In this document: positions 34,998 to 43,665 of the stretch, piece after piece
Position numbering within the stretch: the stretch's first letter is position 1
Layout: every line of letters starts with the position of its first letter
NCBI GenBank assembly: GCA_946402275.1
Contig: CAMIVY010000001.1
Span: 186,001 to 250,000 of the forward strand
Length of the DNA stretch: 64,000 bases
Direction of reading: 5' to 3'
Origin: an uncultured Prevotella sp.
GTDB lineage: Bacteria; Bacteroidota; Bacteroidia; Bacteroidales; Bacteroidaceae
Position numbers and translations under genes: made by a program
The notes under the pieces: model-generated
The model's database searches: none
The model's input: the letters and a program-made list of their open reading frames with translations, nothing else
What the model was told of the DNA's origin: nothing

Positions 34998-36243
34998 AGA
35001 GAATCGAATTAATCATAGCTATTTTTTCATCTACCCAATCTGACACACCATCAAGTTCAACTCCACTAACCATATTCAAATCTTTATCTATGATATTATC
35101 TAATGTACCGTCCTTTTTGATAAAGTAAGCAGAGATGTCTTTGAATGGCAATAAGACTTCATCTTTTACCAATGTTTTCAGTTTGGCCTCTTTATCAGTA
35201 CCTTTTACGACTCTCATTGCTGAGGATTCTGCTAAAAGAACATTTAAAGTGGACAGAATGTAAGGGCTATGCGTAGTCATGGCTAAAATGGAGTCTTTTT
35301 TGCCTTTGACTTTTGCCCTTGCTATCAACTTTATCAATTGCATCAACAATAGTTTCTGAGAATCAGGATACAGATTCTGTTCAGGCTCTTCAATGAATAA
35401 TTGCACAGACTGATAAGCTATTCTGTTTTGGAGATTTAACAATTGTTGTTCTATCTCGCTCGTGTTCTCCTCTAAGACCTCAGCTTGCCTACGATCAACG
35501 GATTTTGAAAGTATCTGTAAGACCTTATTGGTAAGATCATGTTTACTCATATTTGCACGCTTTCCAACTAAACTGGTGAAATAGTCGGCCATCACATCAA
35601 TTGGCATAACAGACTGGATTCCACTAGATGCGAAGAATGGAGAAAAGGTTAAATCAGTTTCCAACGAGTGAATCATGTCTATACCTCCATCATTGACGTA
35701 TTCCATATTATTGGAAACCGAAAGATGAAGAGGGTTCTCTGAAGTATATGGACTTTTGGCTTCATCCCATTCGAACAGAAAATTGAACAATACATCACGT
35801 TCACTGGAACGATAGACCTTGTCAACATTATGGATTGCAGAAACCAAATTGCGTTCAGATGGAATAAAGGACAACTTCGTATTATACCTTTTATCTATAA
35901 AATCCGGTTTCCTGGTAATCTTTACATTCGATAAGTTTCCTTTCAACGAAATAGAAATGGTGTCACCTTCATAATTTATCTCACTCTTTGAAGAGAAAAA
36001 CGAATCATTCATACGATGAAAGGCTTTCAAGTCATTCAGAAACTTCAAATTATGAGTATATTGAGGAATAATATCTTCCTCAGATATCATGATTAATTTC
36101 TCAAGCCATCTACAAAAGCACAGAATTTTCATGAATGTACTCTTTCCTGAACTTTGCCTTCCAATTATCAACAACACAGTGGACAGTGGCACAATTCCTG
36201 TGTTATTTAACGGACCTATATTTTTAATATGAATTGATGACAT
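34987..36243 (-). CDS. AAA (OLD/AAA_15-like) ATPase, probable defence sensor
   Basis: The 418-residue ABC-type ATPase has Walker A IIGRQSSGKSTFM at residues 27-39, a long helical insertion, Walker B VQLFIEEPEQNLYPDSQ and the switch AMTTHSPYILSTLN. This is the architecture of OLD-like ATPases seen in PARIS, Septu, Gabija and similar systems, but without a C-terminal TOPRIM domain. It is the first gene of the five-gene operon, with the putative PD-(D/E)XK protein as immediate partner. Defence is inferred from architecture and context. Confidence 0.8.
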   Translation of the reverse strand: MSSIHIKNIGPLNNTGIVPLSTVLLIIGRQSSGKSTFMKILCFCRWLEKLIMISEEDIIPQYTHNLKFLNDLKAFHRMNDSFFSSKSEINYEGDTISISLKGNLSNVKITRKPDFIDKRYNTKLSFIPSERNLVSAIHNVDKVYRSSERDVLFNFLFEWDEAKSPYTSENPLHLSVSNNMEYVNDGGIDMIHSLETDLTFSPFFASSGIQSVMPIDVMADYFTSLVGKRANMSKHDLTNKVLQILSKSVDRRQAEVLEENTSEIEQQLLNLQNRIAYQSVQLFIEEPEQNLYPDSQKLLLMQLIKLIARAKVKGKKDSILAMTTHSPYILSTLNVLLAESSAMRVVKGTDKEAKLKTLVKDEVLLPFKDISAYFIKKDGTLDNIIDKDLNMVSGVELDGVSDWVDEKIAMINSILYGE

Positions 36244-36300
36244 ATAATCTTCTATCTTGAAAAACGTAAAATACTATATACAAATTTGTAAACTGTCAAA

Positions 36301-36329
36301 GGTGACAGGGGACAGAGGTTCGTGTCACC
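36301..36329. repeat. REP-like hairpin beside RAYT remnant
   Basis: GGTGACA (36301-36307) pairs with TGTCACC (36323-36329). The core GGGACAGA..CGTGTCA recurs at 54263-54280 beside another RAYT fragment, as expected for REP elements recognised by RAYT transposases. Confidence 0.5.
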
Positions 36330-36332
36330 GAA

Positions 36333-36642
36333 TCAGACACGCTGAATATACCCTCTACCCAAGCCCGTCAGTCGCTCCAACTGGCGCACTGATGCGCCCA
36401 ACTCTCGCAACAGGCTTAACGCTTGATTCTATCGACTTCCGTCGCGACTCGACAAAGGTTATGCAAACATGTCTCTGTTCTCGCTGCTCCGTCAGTTCTC
36501 GTTGTTTCGTCTTATCTATTTTTTGAAAATCACTACTACAGGTTACACCTGCTATCTTTATTATCTCTTGCCACACCTGGTCGTCTGAAAGACGCAAGTG
36601 AGGGCGTTCATTATCGTTGTCTAAACAGCGCCCGTTATTCTT
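36333..36642 (-). pseudogene. 3' remnant of a REP-associated tyrosine transposase (RAYT)
   Basis: Two frames encode pieces of the RAYT C-terminus. One reads RPHLRLSDDQVWQEIIKIAG and continues with SSDFQKIDKTKQRELTEQ; the other ends LRELGASVRQLERLTGLG then RGYIQRV and a stop at 36333. About 60 nt of unrelated repeat DNA (including a CGACTTCCGTCGCGACTCG-like stretch) separates and frameshifts them. The catalytic HUH/Tyr domain is absent. It is a dead remnant lying upstream of the defence-like operon. Confidence 0.65.
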
Positions 36643-36717
36643 TTATAATGTTAATTGTTAACTTGTTAATTTACGTCTTTCTCGTTTTTGTCAGGAGCCG
36701 TTTGAGCTTCGCTCGAC

Positions 36718-36778
36718 CTCCTCCTTGCAAGGCATAGCTCAAACAAGCTTGGCTCTGCTCTTGCTTCGTTCGTCGGTT
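36718..36778. repeat. Dispersed 61-bp repeat, copy 1
   Basis: A stretch beginning CTCCTCCTTGCAAGGCA and containing GGCTCTGCTCTTGCTTCG is repeated at 50813-50873 with a handful of differences; part of it (CAAACAAGTTTGGCTCT) recurs near 36929. It contains palindromic TTGCAAGG and AAACAAGTTTG-like segments. No coding potential is seen. Confidence 0.7.
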
Positions 36779-37061
36779 ATCTGTCATTAAATCCAGCCGG
36801 TGCCAGAGTGGAGCCTGAGTTTATTGAAGGTTACGGAGCCACGGGCTGTACCGCTTCCTTTAGCGGAAGGCTCTAATGTCTGCATGCAGACATTTGACTT
36901 TCATCGAGTTCCGTCGTGACTCGGGATAGCTCAAACAAGTTTGGCTCTCCGCTCGCTACTCCGTCACTTGTGCCTAGAGCGGTGGTCCGACGGGTGTGAT
37001 TATTGGTCATCCTTGCAGAAGGAGACCAAAGGAACACCAAAGGAGGACTAAAGGAACACTT

Positions 37062-37110
37062 AAGGATGTCTGAAGTCTGACGGAAGACGTCTGAGTTATC
37101 ATCGGCCACC
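37062..37110. repeat. Dispersed repeat R2, copy 1
   Basis: About 48 bp containing GTCTGAAGTCTGACGGAAG and AGACGTCT is repeated at 58246-58293 with one or two differences. It is preceded in both places by GGACTAAAGGA-type repeats. Confidence 0.75.
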
Positions 37111-37159
37111 TTATCAATTAATTACCTTATTCACTTCGGCAAGCTCAGTGTAAATCATC

Positions 37160-37229
37160 TCTCTCGCTCATCGGCCCCTTCTACCCCTCTTCTTACCTAC
37201 TTCTACCCTCGTTCTACCCTAAAGCTTAC
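37160..37229. repeat. Dispersed repeat R1, copy 1
   Basis: Seventy bp starting TCTCTCGCTCATCGG and ending AAAGCTTAC are identical to 58324-58393. It is C+T rich on the plus strand, with repeated CTTCTACCC units, and is non-coding. Confidence 0.85.
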
Positions 37230-37330
37230 TACTACGAACCACTACGAACTCAAGGAGCTACGGAGTTAAGGAGCTACGGAATGCCCAAAGGGCGGATTTA
37301 AGGTAAAGACAGGGGACTGGTCAGATGTAG

Positions 37331-37483
37331 GGTGGTGAACTAAGTATTAGGTATTTCTATCCCTTGTCCGGTTGTACATGGAATCGGACAAGTAAAGGTT
37401 AACCTAAAAGGGTATAGTTCAGCATATTACCACCTCTACACGAGGGCTTTTAACCCGTAGATTTCCTGGAATAGAGCGCTATA
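37331..37483 (-). ncRNA. Structured RNA R3, copy 1 (leader or sRNA)
   Basis: The segment is nearly identical to 60192-60342 although all surrounding DNA differs. On the minus strand it can fold: CTTGTCCG/CGGACAAG closes one hairpin, CTACGGG pairs with CCC..GTAG in another, AGGTTAACCT is self-complementary, and TGAACTA plus GGTGG near the middle pair with TAGTTCA and CCACC near the 3' end. The few differences between the copies fall mostly in predicted loops. A well-formed promoter sits immediately upstream. No reading frame is conserved. I do not match it to a known RNA family. Confidence 0.6.
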
Positions 37484-37489
37484 CGAGTG

Positions 37490-37521
37490 CAAAAGTAGCG
37501 AAAATATTTGAAATGTACAAA
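37490..37521 (-). promoter_or_regulatory. Promoter of structured RNA R3, copy 1
   Basis: On the minus strand TTTG (37521-37518), 20 nt, then TACTTTTG (37497-37490) match the Bacteroidota consensus exactly. Transcription would start near 37483. The second copy keeps both boxes and the spacing. Confidence 0.75.
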
Positions 37522-37579
37522 TAAATATGAAAATATTATAATATTTTATTAAAAGGGAGATAAACGCGAATAGTTGTTT

Positions 37580-37951
37580 AACGTTAATGGCCATTAATTG
37601 GAACGTTAATGTATCGTTAATTATATATATGTGGCAAGAATTAATGGGAGATTAATGGATAGATTAATGATAATTATACGTTTTATTTTATTCTCAACGT
37701 TAATGGCCGTTAATTGGAACGTTAATTGGAGGTTAATTTATTTTTATGGGGTAACTAGTAAAATAAAGGAGAGGATGTGGTACGAGGGGGGGAGGAATCC
37801 CCTACCCTATAAAAACAAAAGCCTGAGGTGACTCAGGCTTGTTATTGTATGTTATTCCTCGGCTTATGTATAATACCGAAGAGGAACACGGATTGCAATA
37901 ATTGACAAGAATAATTGTTCAACATTAATGCCCATTAATTGGAACGTTAAT
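37580..37951. repeat. Iteron-like TTAATGG/AACGTTAAT repeats
   Basis: A 31-bp unit with AACGTTAATGGCC, TTAATTGG and AACGTTAAT occurs at 37580-37610, 37696-37726 and 37921-37951 with 0 to 3 changes. Between the first two there are further TTAATGG and GATTAATG copies. TTAATGGCCATTAA is a perfect palindrome. The stretch is A+T rich and non-coding. Confidence 0.75.
37819..37840 (-). terminator. Intrinsic terminator for leftward transcription
   Basis: AAGCCTGAG and CTCAGGCTT form a perfect 9-bp stem with a GTGA loop. On the minus strand it is followed by TTTTGTTTTT. It would end transcripts coming from the PfkB gene. Confidence 0.8.
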
Positions 37952-38022
37952 TGTCGTTAAATGAGTCTGTCTAAGTCTTTAAGCTGCTCCTAGACTCCTC
38001 CTTGCCTGCTCCTAGCCTGCTC

Positions 38023-38059
38023 CTAGGCTCCTCCTAAGCTCCTCCACGGAGGAGCCTAG
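38023..38059. repeat. 12-bp inverted repeat within GCTCCTAG tandem repeats
   Basis: CTAGGCTCCTCC (38023-38034) pairs with GGAGGAGCCTAG (38048-38059). It closes a run of CTCCTAG/CTCCTCC units from about 37985. There is no T run, so it is not an intrinsic terminator. Confidence 0.6.
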
Positions 38060-38087
38060 AGGCTGGGGAGAGGGCCGCAAGGCGGTA

Positions 38088-38136
38088 AGTTCAAGGTTCA
38101 AGGTGGCAGCGTAGCTGCTGGTTCAAAGTTCAAAGT
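38088..38136. repeat. Heptad repeats GTTCAAG/GTTCAAA
   Basis: GTTCAAG GTTCAAG and GTTCAAA GTTCAAA pairs lie at the 3' end of the PfkB gene and reach its stop codon region. Confidence 0.6.
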
Positions 38137-39020
38137 ATTTGCATCATTCCGCGAGCGCCTTCGTAGGAACAACTTGCCGCACCTACCTTCTGTGCCTCAT
38201 TCAACGCTGCTTCTATCTCAGCCGCAGTGATGCCGCTCAGGCCTTTTCTTGTTTTGAATAACTCGTTAATGAAAGCTGCCGCTGTCCAATCGCCTGCGCC
38301 TGCGGTGTCAACCACTTTATCATTGGCGACGGGTGCCAAATGCTTCCATCTGGAATTCAGGCGGTAGCTCAATCCTCTTGCGCCTTGAGTCTGGATAAAC
38401 AGCTTATCCTTGTAGCTTTCAAACTGCTCAACGTCTTTAATTCGCTGATCTGAGAACTTGATGATATCAGCCACTTCAACGCACTGATTGAACCGCTTCA
38501 CATCTCCCCCTCTGCTTGAAGGTTCAAAGAAGACTGCCGAACCCTTTTCCTTGAACGTTTCTGCCAACTTCTGAATGGCTGGAGAAACCCTGTCAAAGAA
38601 AAAAACTTTGGGAACAAAACCAATCTTTTCAATCACCTCTTTTGCCTGTTGCAGAGTCAATGACTTGAAATCAAGATAGAACCGTCCCATATTATTGCGC
38701 GATTCAAACTTATGCGTGGGGACACCGTCCTTGTTGATGAAATTACGCTGCACAATCACGGGCGTCTTACCGTCTTGGGTAGAGACAAAATCCGTGTGTA
38801 CATTGTGTCTTTTCATGTCTTCCAGCACTCTCACGCCATCTTTCGTGCCATCCAAACGAGCAATGGGGAAAGCTTCCCACCCCATATGGGCAAGTATCAT
38901 CATCACATTGCCGCAAGTACCACCCACGTAGTAGGATATGGGGACTCTCTGACCATCCCAGATCAAGACATCCAGACTAATCAGCCCTGCGCCAACGCAT
39001 ATATTATTATCAAATTTCAT
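38130..39020 (-). CDS. PfkB-family carbohydrate kinase
   Basis: The 296-residue protein is a ribokinase-type sugar kinase: a GG motif near the N-terminus (YYVGGTCGNVMM), a substrate-lid region, and the PfkB signature VDTAGAGDWTAAAF with the catalytic Asp. It phosphorylates a sugar or nucleoside; the substrate is unknown. It is read leftwards and followed by a terminator-like hairpin. Its neighbours are defence genes, so it may be the resident gene at which accessory DNA accumulated, or part of that cargo. Confidence 0.85.
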   Translation of the reverse strand: MKFDNNICVGAGLISLDVLIWDGQRVPISYYVGGTCGNVMMILAHMGWEAFPIARLDGTKDGVRVLEDMKRHNVHTDFVSTQDGKTPVIVQRNFINKDGVPTHKFESRNNMGRFYLDFKSLTLQQAKEVIEKIGFVPKVFFFDRVSPAIQKLAETFKEKGSAVFFEPSSRGGDVKRFNQCVEVADIIKFSDQRIKDVEQFESYKDKLFIQTQGARGLSYRLNSRWKHLAPVANDKVVDTAGAGDWTAAAFINELFKTRKGLSGITAAEIEAALNEAQKVGAASCSYEGARGMMQIL

Positions 39021-39021
39021 A

Positions 39022-39049
39022 TTTCAAGTTTCAAGATTCAAACTTCAGG
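39022..39049. repeat. Four heptads between PfkB and AbiEii genes
   Basis: TTTCAAG, TTTCAAG, ATTCAAA and CTTCAGG fill the 17-nt gap and run into the last codons of the AbiEii gene, whose TGA stop lies in the repeat. Confidence 0.75.
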
Positions 39050-39841
39050 ATTAAGCCTCTCCACCAAATCTGTCTTCACCTTCTCCCACGCCACCTGCGG
39101 GTTATACTCCACCTGTGGCCCAAGAATCATTTGGGTATCCGTCAAGAACTCCTCGTCCTGCAGCTTCTCCTCCATATTCATCACAAATTCTTTGTACGTG
39201 GGCAGGTGCGATGCCGTAAAGCCCAAGTATCGCTCATAGCTCTGCATCACCCGCTCACGGTCAATCTCCGGCACCAACGTCAGAATCTTCCAGAGGTCAA
39301 ACAAATCCCTGCCTTTCCTCCGCTGATAAACAGCTCGCAGTTTCGTGCCTGTCAGCTCCGCCAACTCATACGTCAGCACTTCACATTCGCCAGAGAACCA
39401 CGAGTTCTCCACATTAAACGGCACCCGCACCATTGGCAGCACACTGAAATGCTCCTTACAGTTAATCTCTACCTTCAAGTGAATCTCGCCCGCATCCATA
39501 TCCGTGGGCTGCACCTTGAACACAAGCGTATTATTGTGCTTCTTCTGCTTCACCACCGGCACACCCAGCCAATCCAGCGCATCCCTTAGATGGTCTATCG
39601 TCTCCTTGATAGGCTCTGCCTTCACTTGCACCAGATCAATGTCCTCCGAGTATCTGGGCTGCGGCTTCAGATACAACTTACCCAGTGCCGTACCGCCTCT
39701 GAACGCCAGATGCTCCGCAAGAAATGCATCGTTATAAATAGACACCAGCGCACGGCAAAGTATCAAATCCTGCTCGATGAATTTATTCACCACCCACGGG
39801 GCCTTCTCACTCCATTCTGTAATATATCGCTCTGGTATCAT
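39038..39841 (-). CDS. AbiEii/AbiGii-type nucleotidyltransferase toxin
   Basis: The 267-residue protein has the AbiEii fold: FRGGTALGKLYL, RYSEDIDLVQV (metal-binding Asp-x-Asp), and KLRAVYQRRKGRDLFDLW. AbiEii toxins are nucleotidyltransferases that block growth, for example by modifying tRNA, and give abortive infection. The start overlaps the stop of the AbiEi-like gene as ATGA, the normal antitoxin-toxin layout. Its end lies in heptad repeats. Confidence 0.9.
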   Translation of the reverse strand: MIPERYITEWSEKAPWVVNKFIEQDLILCRALVSIYNDAFLAEHLAFRGGTALGKLYLKPQPRYSEDIDLVQVKAEPIKETIDHLRDALDWLGVPVVKQKKHNNTLVFKVQPTDMDAGEIHLKVEINCKEHFSVLPMVRVPFNVENSWFSGECEVLTYELAELTGTKLRAVYQRRKGRDLFDLWKILTLVPEIDRERVMQSYERYLGFTASHLPTYKEFVMNMEEKLQDEEFLTDTQMILGPQVEYNPQVAWEKVKTDLVERLNPEV

Positions 39842-40644
39842 AACTCGTCAATCTCGATGGATTCGTTCACAATTATTTTCCACTTAGTATTACGTTCACA
39901 TCCCTCGCTGCTCTTGCCCGCCTTTAAGGGAACATATTGGAGCACAGAACTGCTACACTTCAACAATTCCAATACCGGCTCTGCCGCGTCCCTTTCTTCC
40001 AGCACCTCATCCAAGATAAAACCCAGACGCTGCAGACTGGTCACTGGCACCTCTTTCACAAAGTCAGCCCCCAAGCGTCCAAAATCCAGTTTCTCCACCA
40101 ATTCCGCCAACACGGTGGCTGCCCGTGAAACACTGCCCGTCTTGGCCTGATATGTCAGCAAGTCCACTGCCGTCAGTTCAGGGCACGACACGTTGATGTA
40201 GCCCGTCCGCGTCTGCCGTCTCTCCACATATGCTTCAGGAATATGACTCTTACAGAAATAATGCGTAAGATATTTCTCCCCTTTCTTATCACGCATAGCG
40301 GGAGGCTCTATCATGACGCTGAACCGCAACGGCACCTGATGCGAAACTCCGTGATAGCTTGCCGCACTCAAAAGAGCCACATAATATTTGCGTCCCAAAT
40401 GGCGCATCATATCATCCAGGTAAAACGGCTGAGGTACAGCCCCACGCAACACATATTCATCAGGCACTATTACATAGAAGCCGCGCAATGGCGACATAAT
40501 CCGCCCCTTGCTCACCTCCCGGGTCAGCGCACGCGCAATGCTACCGGCACTCATTTCAGGGAATGCCTGCGCCACCTCATCGTGTGTGAAGGTGTAATTG
40601 CCTCTAAGCGGTTTATCATATATCCAGCTTGCTATGCTTGCCAT
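39838..40644 (-). CDS. AbiEi-type antitoxin
   Basis: The 268-residue protein has an N-terminal winged-helix region (FTHDEVAQAFPEMSAGSIAR, ALTREVSKGRI) and a C-terminal domain typical of AbiEi antitoxins (YVALLSAASYHGVSHQ, VSCPELTAVDLLTY). It represses its own operon and neutralises the adjacent toxin (type IV toxin-antitoxin). A good promoter precedes it at 40670-40702. Confidence 0.88.
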   Translation of the reverse strand: MASIASWIYDKPLRGNYTFTHDEVAQAFPEMSAGSIARALTREVSKGRIMSPLRGFYVIVPDEYVLRGAVPQPFYLDDMMRHLGRKYYVALLSAASYHGVSHQVPLRFSVMIEPPAMRDKKGEKYLTHYFCKSHIPEAYVERRQTRTGYINVSCPELTAVDLLTYQAKTGSVSRAATVLAELVEKLDFGRLGADFVKEVPVTSLQRLGFILDEVLEERDAAEPVLELLKCSSSVLQYVPLKAGKSSEGCERNTKWKIIVNESIEIDEL

Positions 40645-40669
40645 TTCTTCATATCCATTATTTCATTTG

Positions 40670-40702
40670 CAAAATTAGACATTTTTTGTCTATCTACGCA
40701 AA
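40670..40702 (-). promoter_or_regulatory. Promoter of the AbiE operon
   Basis: On the minus strand TTTG (40702-40699), 21 nt, then TAATTTTG (40677-40670). It leaves a leader of about 20 nt before the AbiEi start at 40644. Confidence 0.65.
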
Positions 40703-40757
40703 TAAATAACGAAAATTCTTATCTTTTTATTGTGTCTTAACCTCTCTATTTTGGGAA

Positions 40758-41828
40758 TCAGTCATTATAGGCATCACCTTTTATCCACATTAAAAATGAC
40801 GTACTCTTTTTGTTCAGTTCATCAAAATCTATGCTGTCAATAGCATAGTCACGACTGATGACATTGTATATCGCAACTTCCTGCGGGTTCTCCATAGCCG
40901 TCAACAGAGCACCCACCGACAGCAATTTGCTCGACAACAGCGCTATACCATAGCACGCTTTCTCCTGGATCTTGCTTAGTATCTCATCTTCTGACTTGAT
41001 GAAATTCGAAAGCATACGATACAGCTCAAACGGGTTGCGCTCATGGGCATAGATGATGTTATCTTTAGCATCTTCTTGATTGAACAGTTCGTGGTACTCC
41101 TTGATGATTGAGTCGGTTCTGAAAGGGTTCAGTGATGGATAAGGCACGACAGGGAAATCCTCATCGGGCGTAAACTCTCCGATAATTTTGCTCCATTTCT
41201 CAGTGCCATTCTCTCCCAATAGAGAAATCAGAATCCTGATTCTTTCCGGCTCTGCTTCAAGACCTATCCCAGGGTTAAAACTTACCATCGGTTCCAAGTC
41301 GTCAGCCAGATTGATATATCTGATGCACTTGTCTATCTCTGCATTTTCCGAAACAACAATATACAAATTCTTGCTGCCTGCATCGTGATAGATTGACTTG
41401 ACCAGATTGAAGTAGAGAACTTTTGGCAGCGCACTGATATCCACAATAATATTGTCATACCCTTCAATCAGGCTTTTCATTTCTATATTGAGAAATTTCA
41501 CACCCCTGTTAAGGTCTCTTTGTGCACCGGTCTTCAGGTGATGGTCAGAAAATGGTATTGCTCCGCTCTCTATCAGTTTGTTTCTAGCATCAATATTCTT
41601 CTGCACCATCGCTGCATTAGGCGATTTATTGTAATCTCCATATACAATTGTCTTACATTCAAAATCAACCTTGGCATCCACAAAAGCCTTTAGCACATTG
41701 TTCATACGAGGGTCAAAACCTTCCCCCATGATGAGCAATGTCTTCCCTTGGGGACGGTACGGGTCATTCCAGAATCCGATGACCTCCTCGTCGCCTTCTA
41801 GCATCACATACGAATCCCAGTTTCCCAT
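40758..41828 (-). CDS. Hypothetical protein of the PRTase/Orc-like operon
   Basis: The 356-residue protein has Rossmann-like alternation: LLIMGEGFDPRM near residue 32, CKTIVYGDYNK, YDNIIVDISALPKVLYF and LYIVVSEN. The C-terminal third is helical. The start overlaps the ATPase gene end by 25 nt, so it is tightly coupled. I do not recognise the family. It could be a nucleotide- or nucleic-acid-binding partner of the ATPase. Confidence 0.7.
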   Translation of the reverse strand: MGNWDSYVMLEGDEEVIGFWNDPYRPQGKTLLIMGEGFDPRMNNVLKAFVDAKVDFECKTIVYGDYNKSPNAAMVQKNIDARNKLIESGAIPFSDHHLKTGAQRDLNRGVKFLNIEMKSLIEGYDNIIVDISALPKVLYFNLVKSIYHDAGSKNLYIVVSENAEIDKCIRYINLADDLEPMVSFNPGIGLEAEPERIRILISLLGENGTEKWSKIIGEFTPDEDFPVVPYPSLNPFRTDSIIKEYHELFNQEDAKDNIIYAHERNPFELYRMLSNFIKSEDEILSKIQEKACYGIALLSSKLLSVGALLTAMENPQEVAIYNVISRDYAIDSIDFDELNKKSTSFLMWIKGDAYND

Positions 41829-43663
41829 TTCTCTTCTTTTTTAATCCAGTCTGTCAGTTCTTTGATGGTGCGTTTTCTCCAGCCACCATAACCCAGCGGC
41901 AAAGAGAAAGCAGCACATATCCATCTGTTCAGGTAGAAAACAATCCACTCCTTGTCTTTCTCTCCTTGTTTCGTTTCCCGAGTAAACAACAGATTGTTGG
42001 CCAGACAAATCTTCAACACTCCTTCCAGTTTGGTGTCGTCAATCAAGTTCATACTGCTCCCGAAAAGGGTTTCCGTATCTCTGATGGCAAACCCATTCAC
42101 TGTTCCATACGAACCGCCCAGTTGCAGCGTCTGACTTTTACAAAATCCTCCTAGGTTACTTATGAAGGTAAAGACACCCCTTCCATGCTCAGTCAACAAT
42201 CTTTTGAGTTTCTTTTTGCACTCGTCTTTAATCAGTTTATCCTGCACCGCAGCCGTCAGCAGCAACGCTCTTCGAGGATGCAACAGCTTTTGGGTAAGCA
42301 GTTGTTCATAGAGCACATTACAGAAATTGATGAACTGCTCCGTATTGTTTGGTGACAACTCTTTAAGTTTTTCCACACCATAATACATCGGATAATTGAA
42401 AACCGCTGGAATAATATCACGGCTAATCTTTACGATATCCGCTTTTATAAGTTCACCGTAAGTGGAACGTTCGTGGGGGAACATAGGGAAAGACGTCTTA
42501 AACTCCCGTTGGGAAAAAAGCATCAAGGCAAAAGTCTGTTCTGCCTTATCTTGCAAAGTCTCAAAATTATCTTCAATATATCCCAGCAATTCATCATACA
42601 GACCGTACCGTGTTGCAATATCATTTCTGCAATAATCAATAATTGCCTGATATTGTTCATCTGACAGGATTGATGTCTGCTCAAGCGAATTACTTAGTTT
42701 GATGTCGTAAGAAGATAAATTGGAGCGTTTCTCAATAATACTTCCCAGCATCTTTTCAAATTTATTGTCCGTTCCCAGGTGAATGCTATTGTAGTCCCGA
42801 CCTATCATATCCGTTTTGGGCATCAACTCTTCATACGTAAACTTGTCATATCGCATGGCCAGCCATACTGTATTGCTGATGCGGGTTTCCACCAATTCCT
42901 GTCTTAAAAAATCAAGTTGTGTCTTAGATAGTTTGTGGCAATCATCCAGTTGAAAGATGAATTCATCCACAATCGTCTTGCCTTGCAGTTTAAAGTCGGA
43001 AGCATGCAGTTCGTTCAGTATAAACAAAGAATCATGGCCGTGTCGTTCATCTGACGACACGTATGTTTCTATGATGTCCGTTATCTGCCGCTCTATTCCT
43101 GCAGCCCAGTCATACATTTCTTGGGCAGTATGCGGTGCCGGATTGGGTGCAAACCGATTTGATAACTCCAGCGAAGGACTAAACGTCACTTCTGCCAACT
43201 GCTCGTAACTTAAATTTTTCAATCGCTGAAGTGCCTTGATTGCTACCAGCGTAAACCGAGCATTGAGCAATGCGAAAAGCAGCCTTCTGGCTTGTGGCTT
43301 TGTGAAGACTTCTTCATCCTCCAAGTCTGCATAGCTCCTATTGGTCAGCAGATATGCACCGCATTTCAAAATCTTATTAGCCGTAACCACGCCCATTCCC
43401 TTCAGTGCTTTGAACAACTTGTCATTGTCTTTCTTGTTGTTATAGACCCTAAAGAGCACCGAAGGTGAAAAACAACGCAACATCGTGGTTTTTCCGCCAC
43501 CGGGAGCACTGCATATATAGGTTAAATTACCCCACAAAGCCCCCCTGTCACTATAATCCTTAAGAGGATACAGCGTATCATCTGAAAGAAGGCTGATGAA
43601 TACATCATCGGAAGTCATCTTTTCAGATGCCCTCATGCTGAATGGATTCTCATACTGCTGCAT
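41804..43663 (-). CDS. Orc1/Cdc6-like P-loop ATPase
   Basis: The 619-residue protein has Walker A YICSAPGGGKTTMLRCF (residues 48-64) and a Walker B-like FIFQLDDCHKLS near residue 235, followed by a VWLAMRYDKF strand as sensor 1. The C-terminal half is helical and may include winged-helix parts. The arrangement fits the Orc-Cdc6-like AAA+ ATPases found in prokaryotic conflict operons next to phosphoribosyltransferase-like proteins. I assign it from motif layout and context, from memory of that literature. It probably acts as the sensor or switch of the operon. Confidence 0.72.
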   Translation of the reverse strand: MQQYENPFSMRASEKMTSDDVFISLLSDDTLYPLKDYSDRGALWGNLTYICSAPGGGKTTMLRCFSPSVLFRVYNNKKDNDKLFKALKGMGVVTANKILKCGAYLLTNRSYADLEDEEVFTKPQARRLLFALLNARFTLVAIKALQRLKNLSYEQLAEVTFSPSLELSNRFAPNPAPHTAQEMYDWAAGIERQITDIIETYVSSDERHGHDSLFILNELHASDFKLQGKTIVDEFIFQLDDCHKLSKTQLDFLRQELVETRISNTVWLAMRYDKFTYEELMPKTDMIGRDYNSIHLGTDNKFEKMLGSIIEKRSNLSSYDIKLSNSLEQTSILSDEQYQAIIDYCRNDIATRYGLYDELLGYIEDNFETLQDKAEQTFALMLFSQREFKTSFPMFPHERSTYGELIKADIVKISRDIIPAVFNYPMYYGVEKLKELSPNNTEQFINFCNVLYEQLLTQKLLHPRRALLLTAAVQDKLIKDECKKKLKRLLTEHGRGVFTFISNLGGFCKSQTLQLGGSYGTVNGFAIRDTETLFGSSMNLIDDTKLEGVLKICLANNLLFTRETKQGEKDKEWIVFYLNRWICAAFSLPLGYGGWRKRTIKELTDWIKKEEKWETGIRM

Positions 43664-43665
43664 AA

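Noticed and set aside
37631..37831. A 66-codon plus-strand frame
   Set aside because: It is composed of the TTAATGG repeat DNA and ends in the terminator region; no support as a gene.
37580..37951. TTAATGG repeats considered as a CRISPR array
   Set aside because: Copies are unevenly spaced (85 and 194 nt between units), there are too few, and no cas genes are present.
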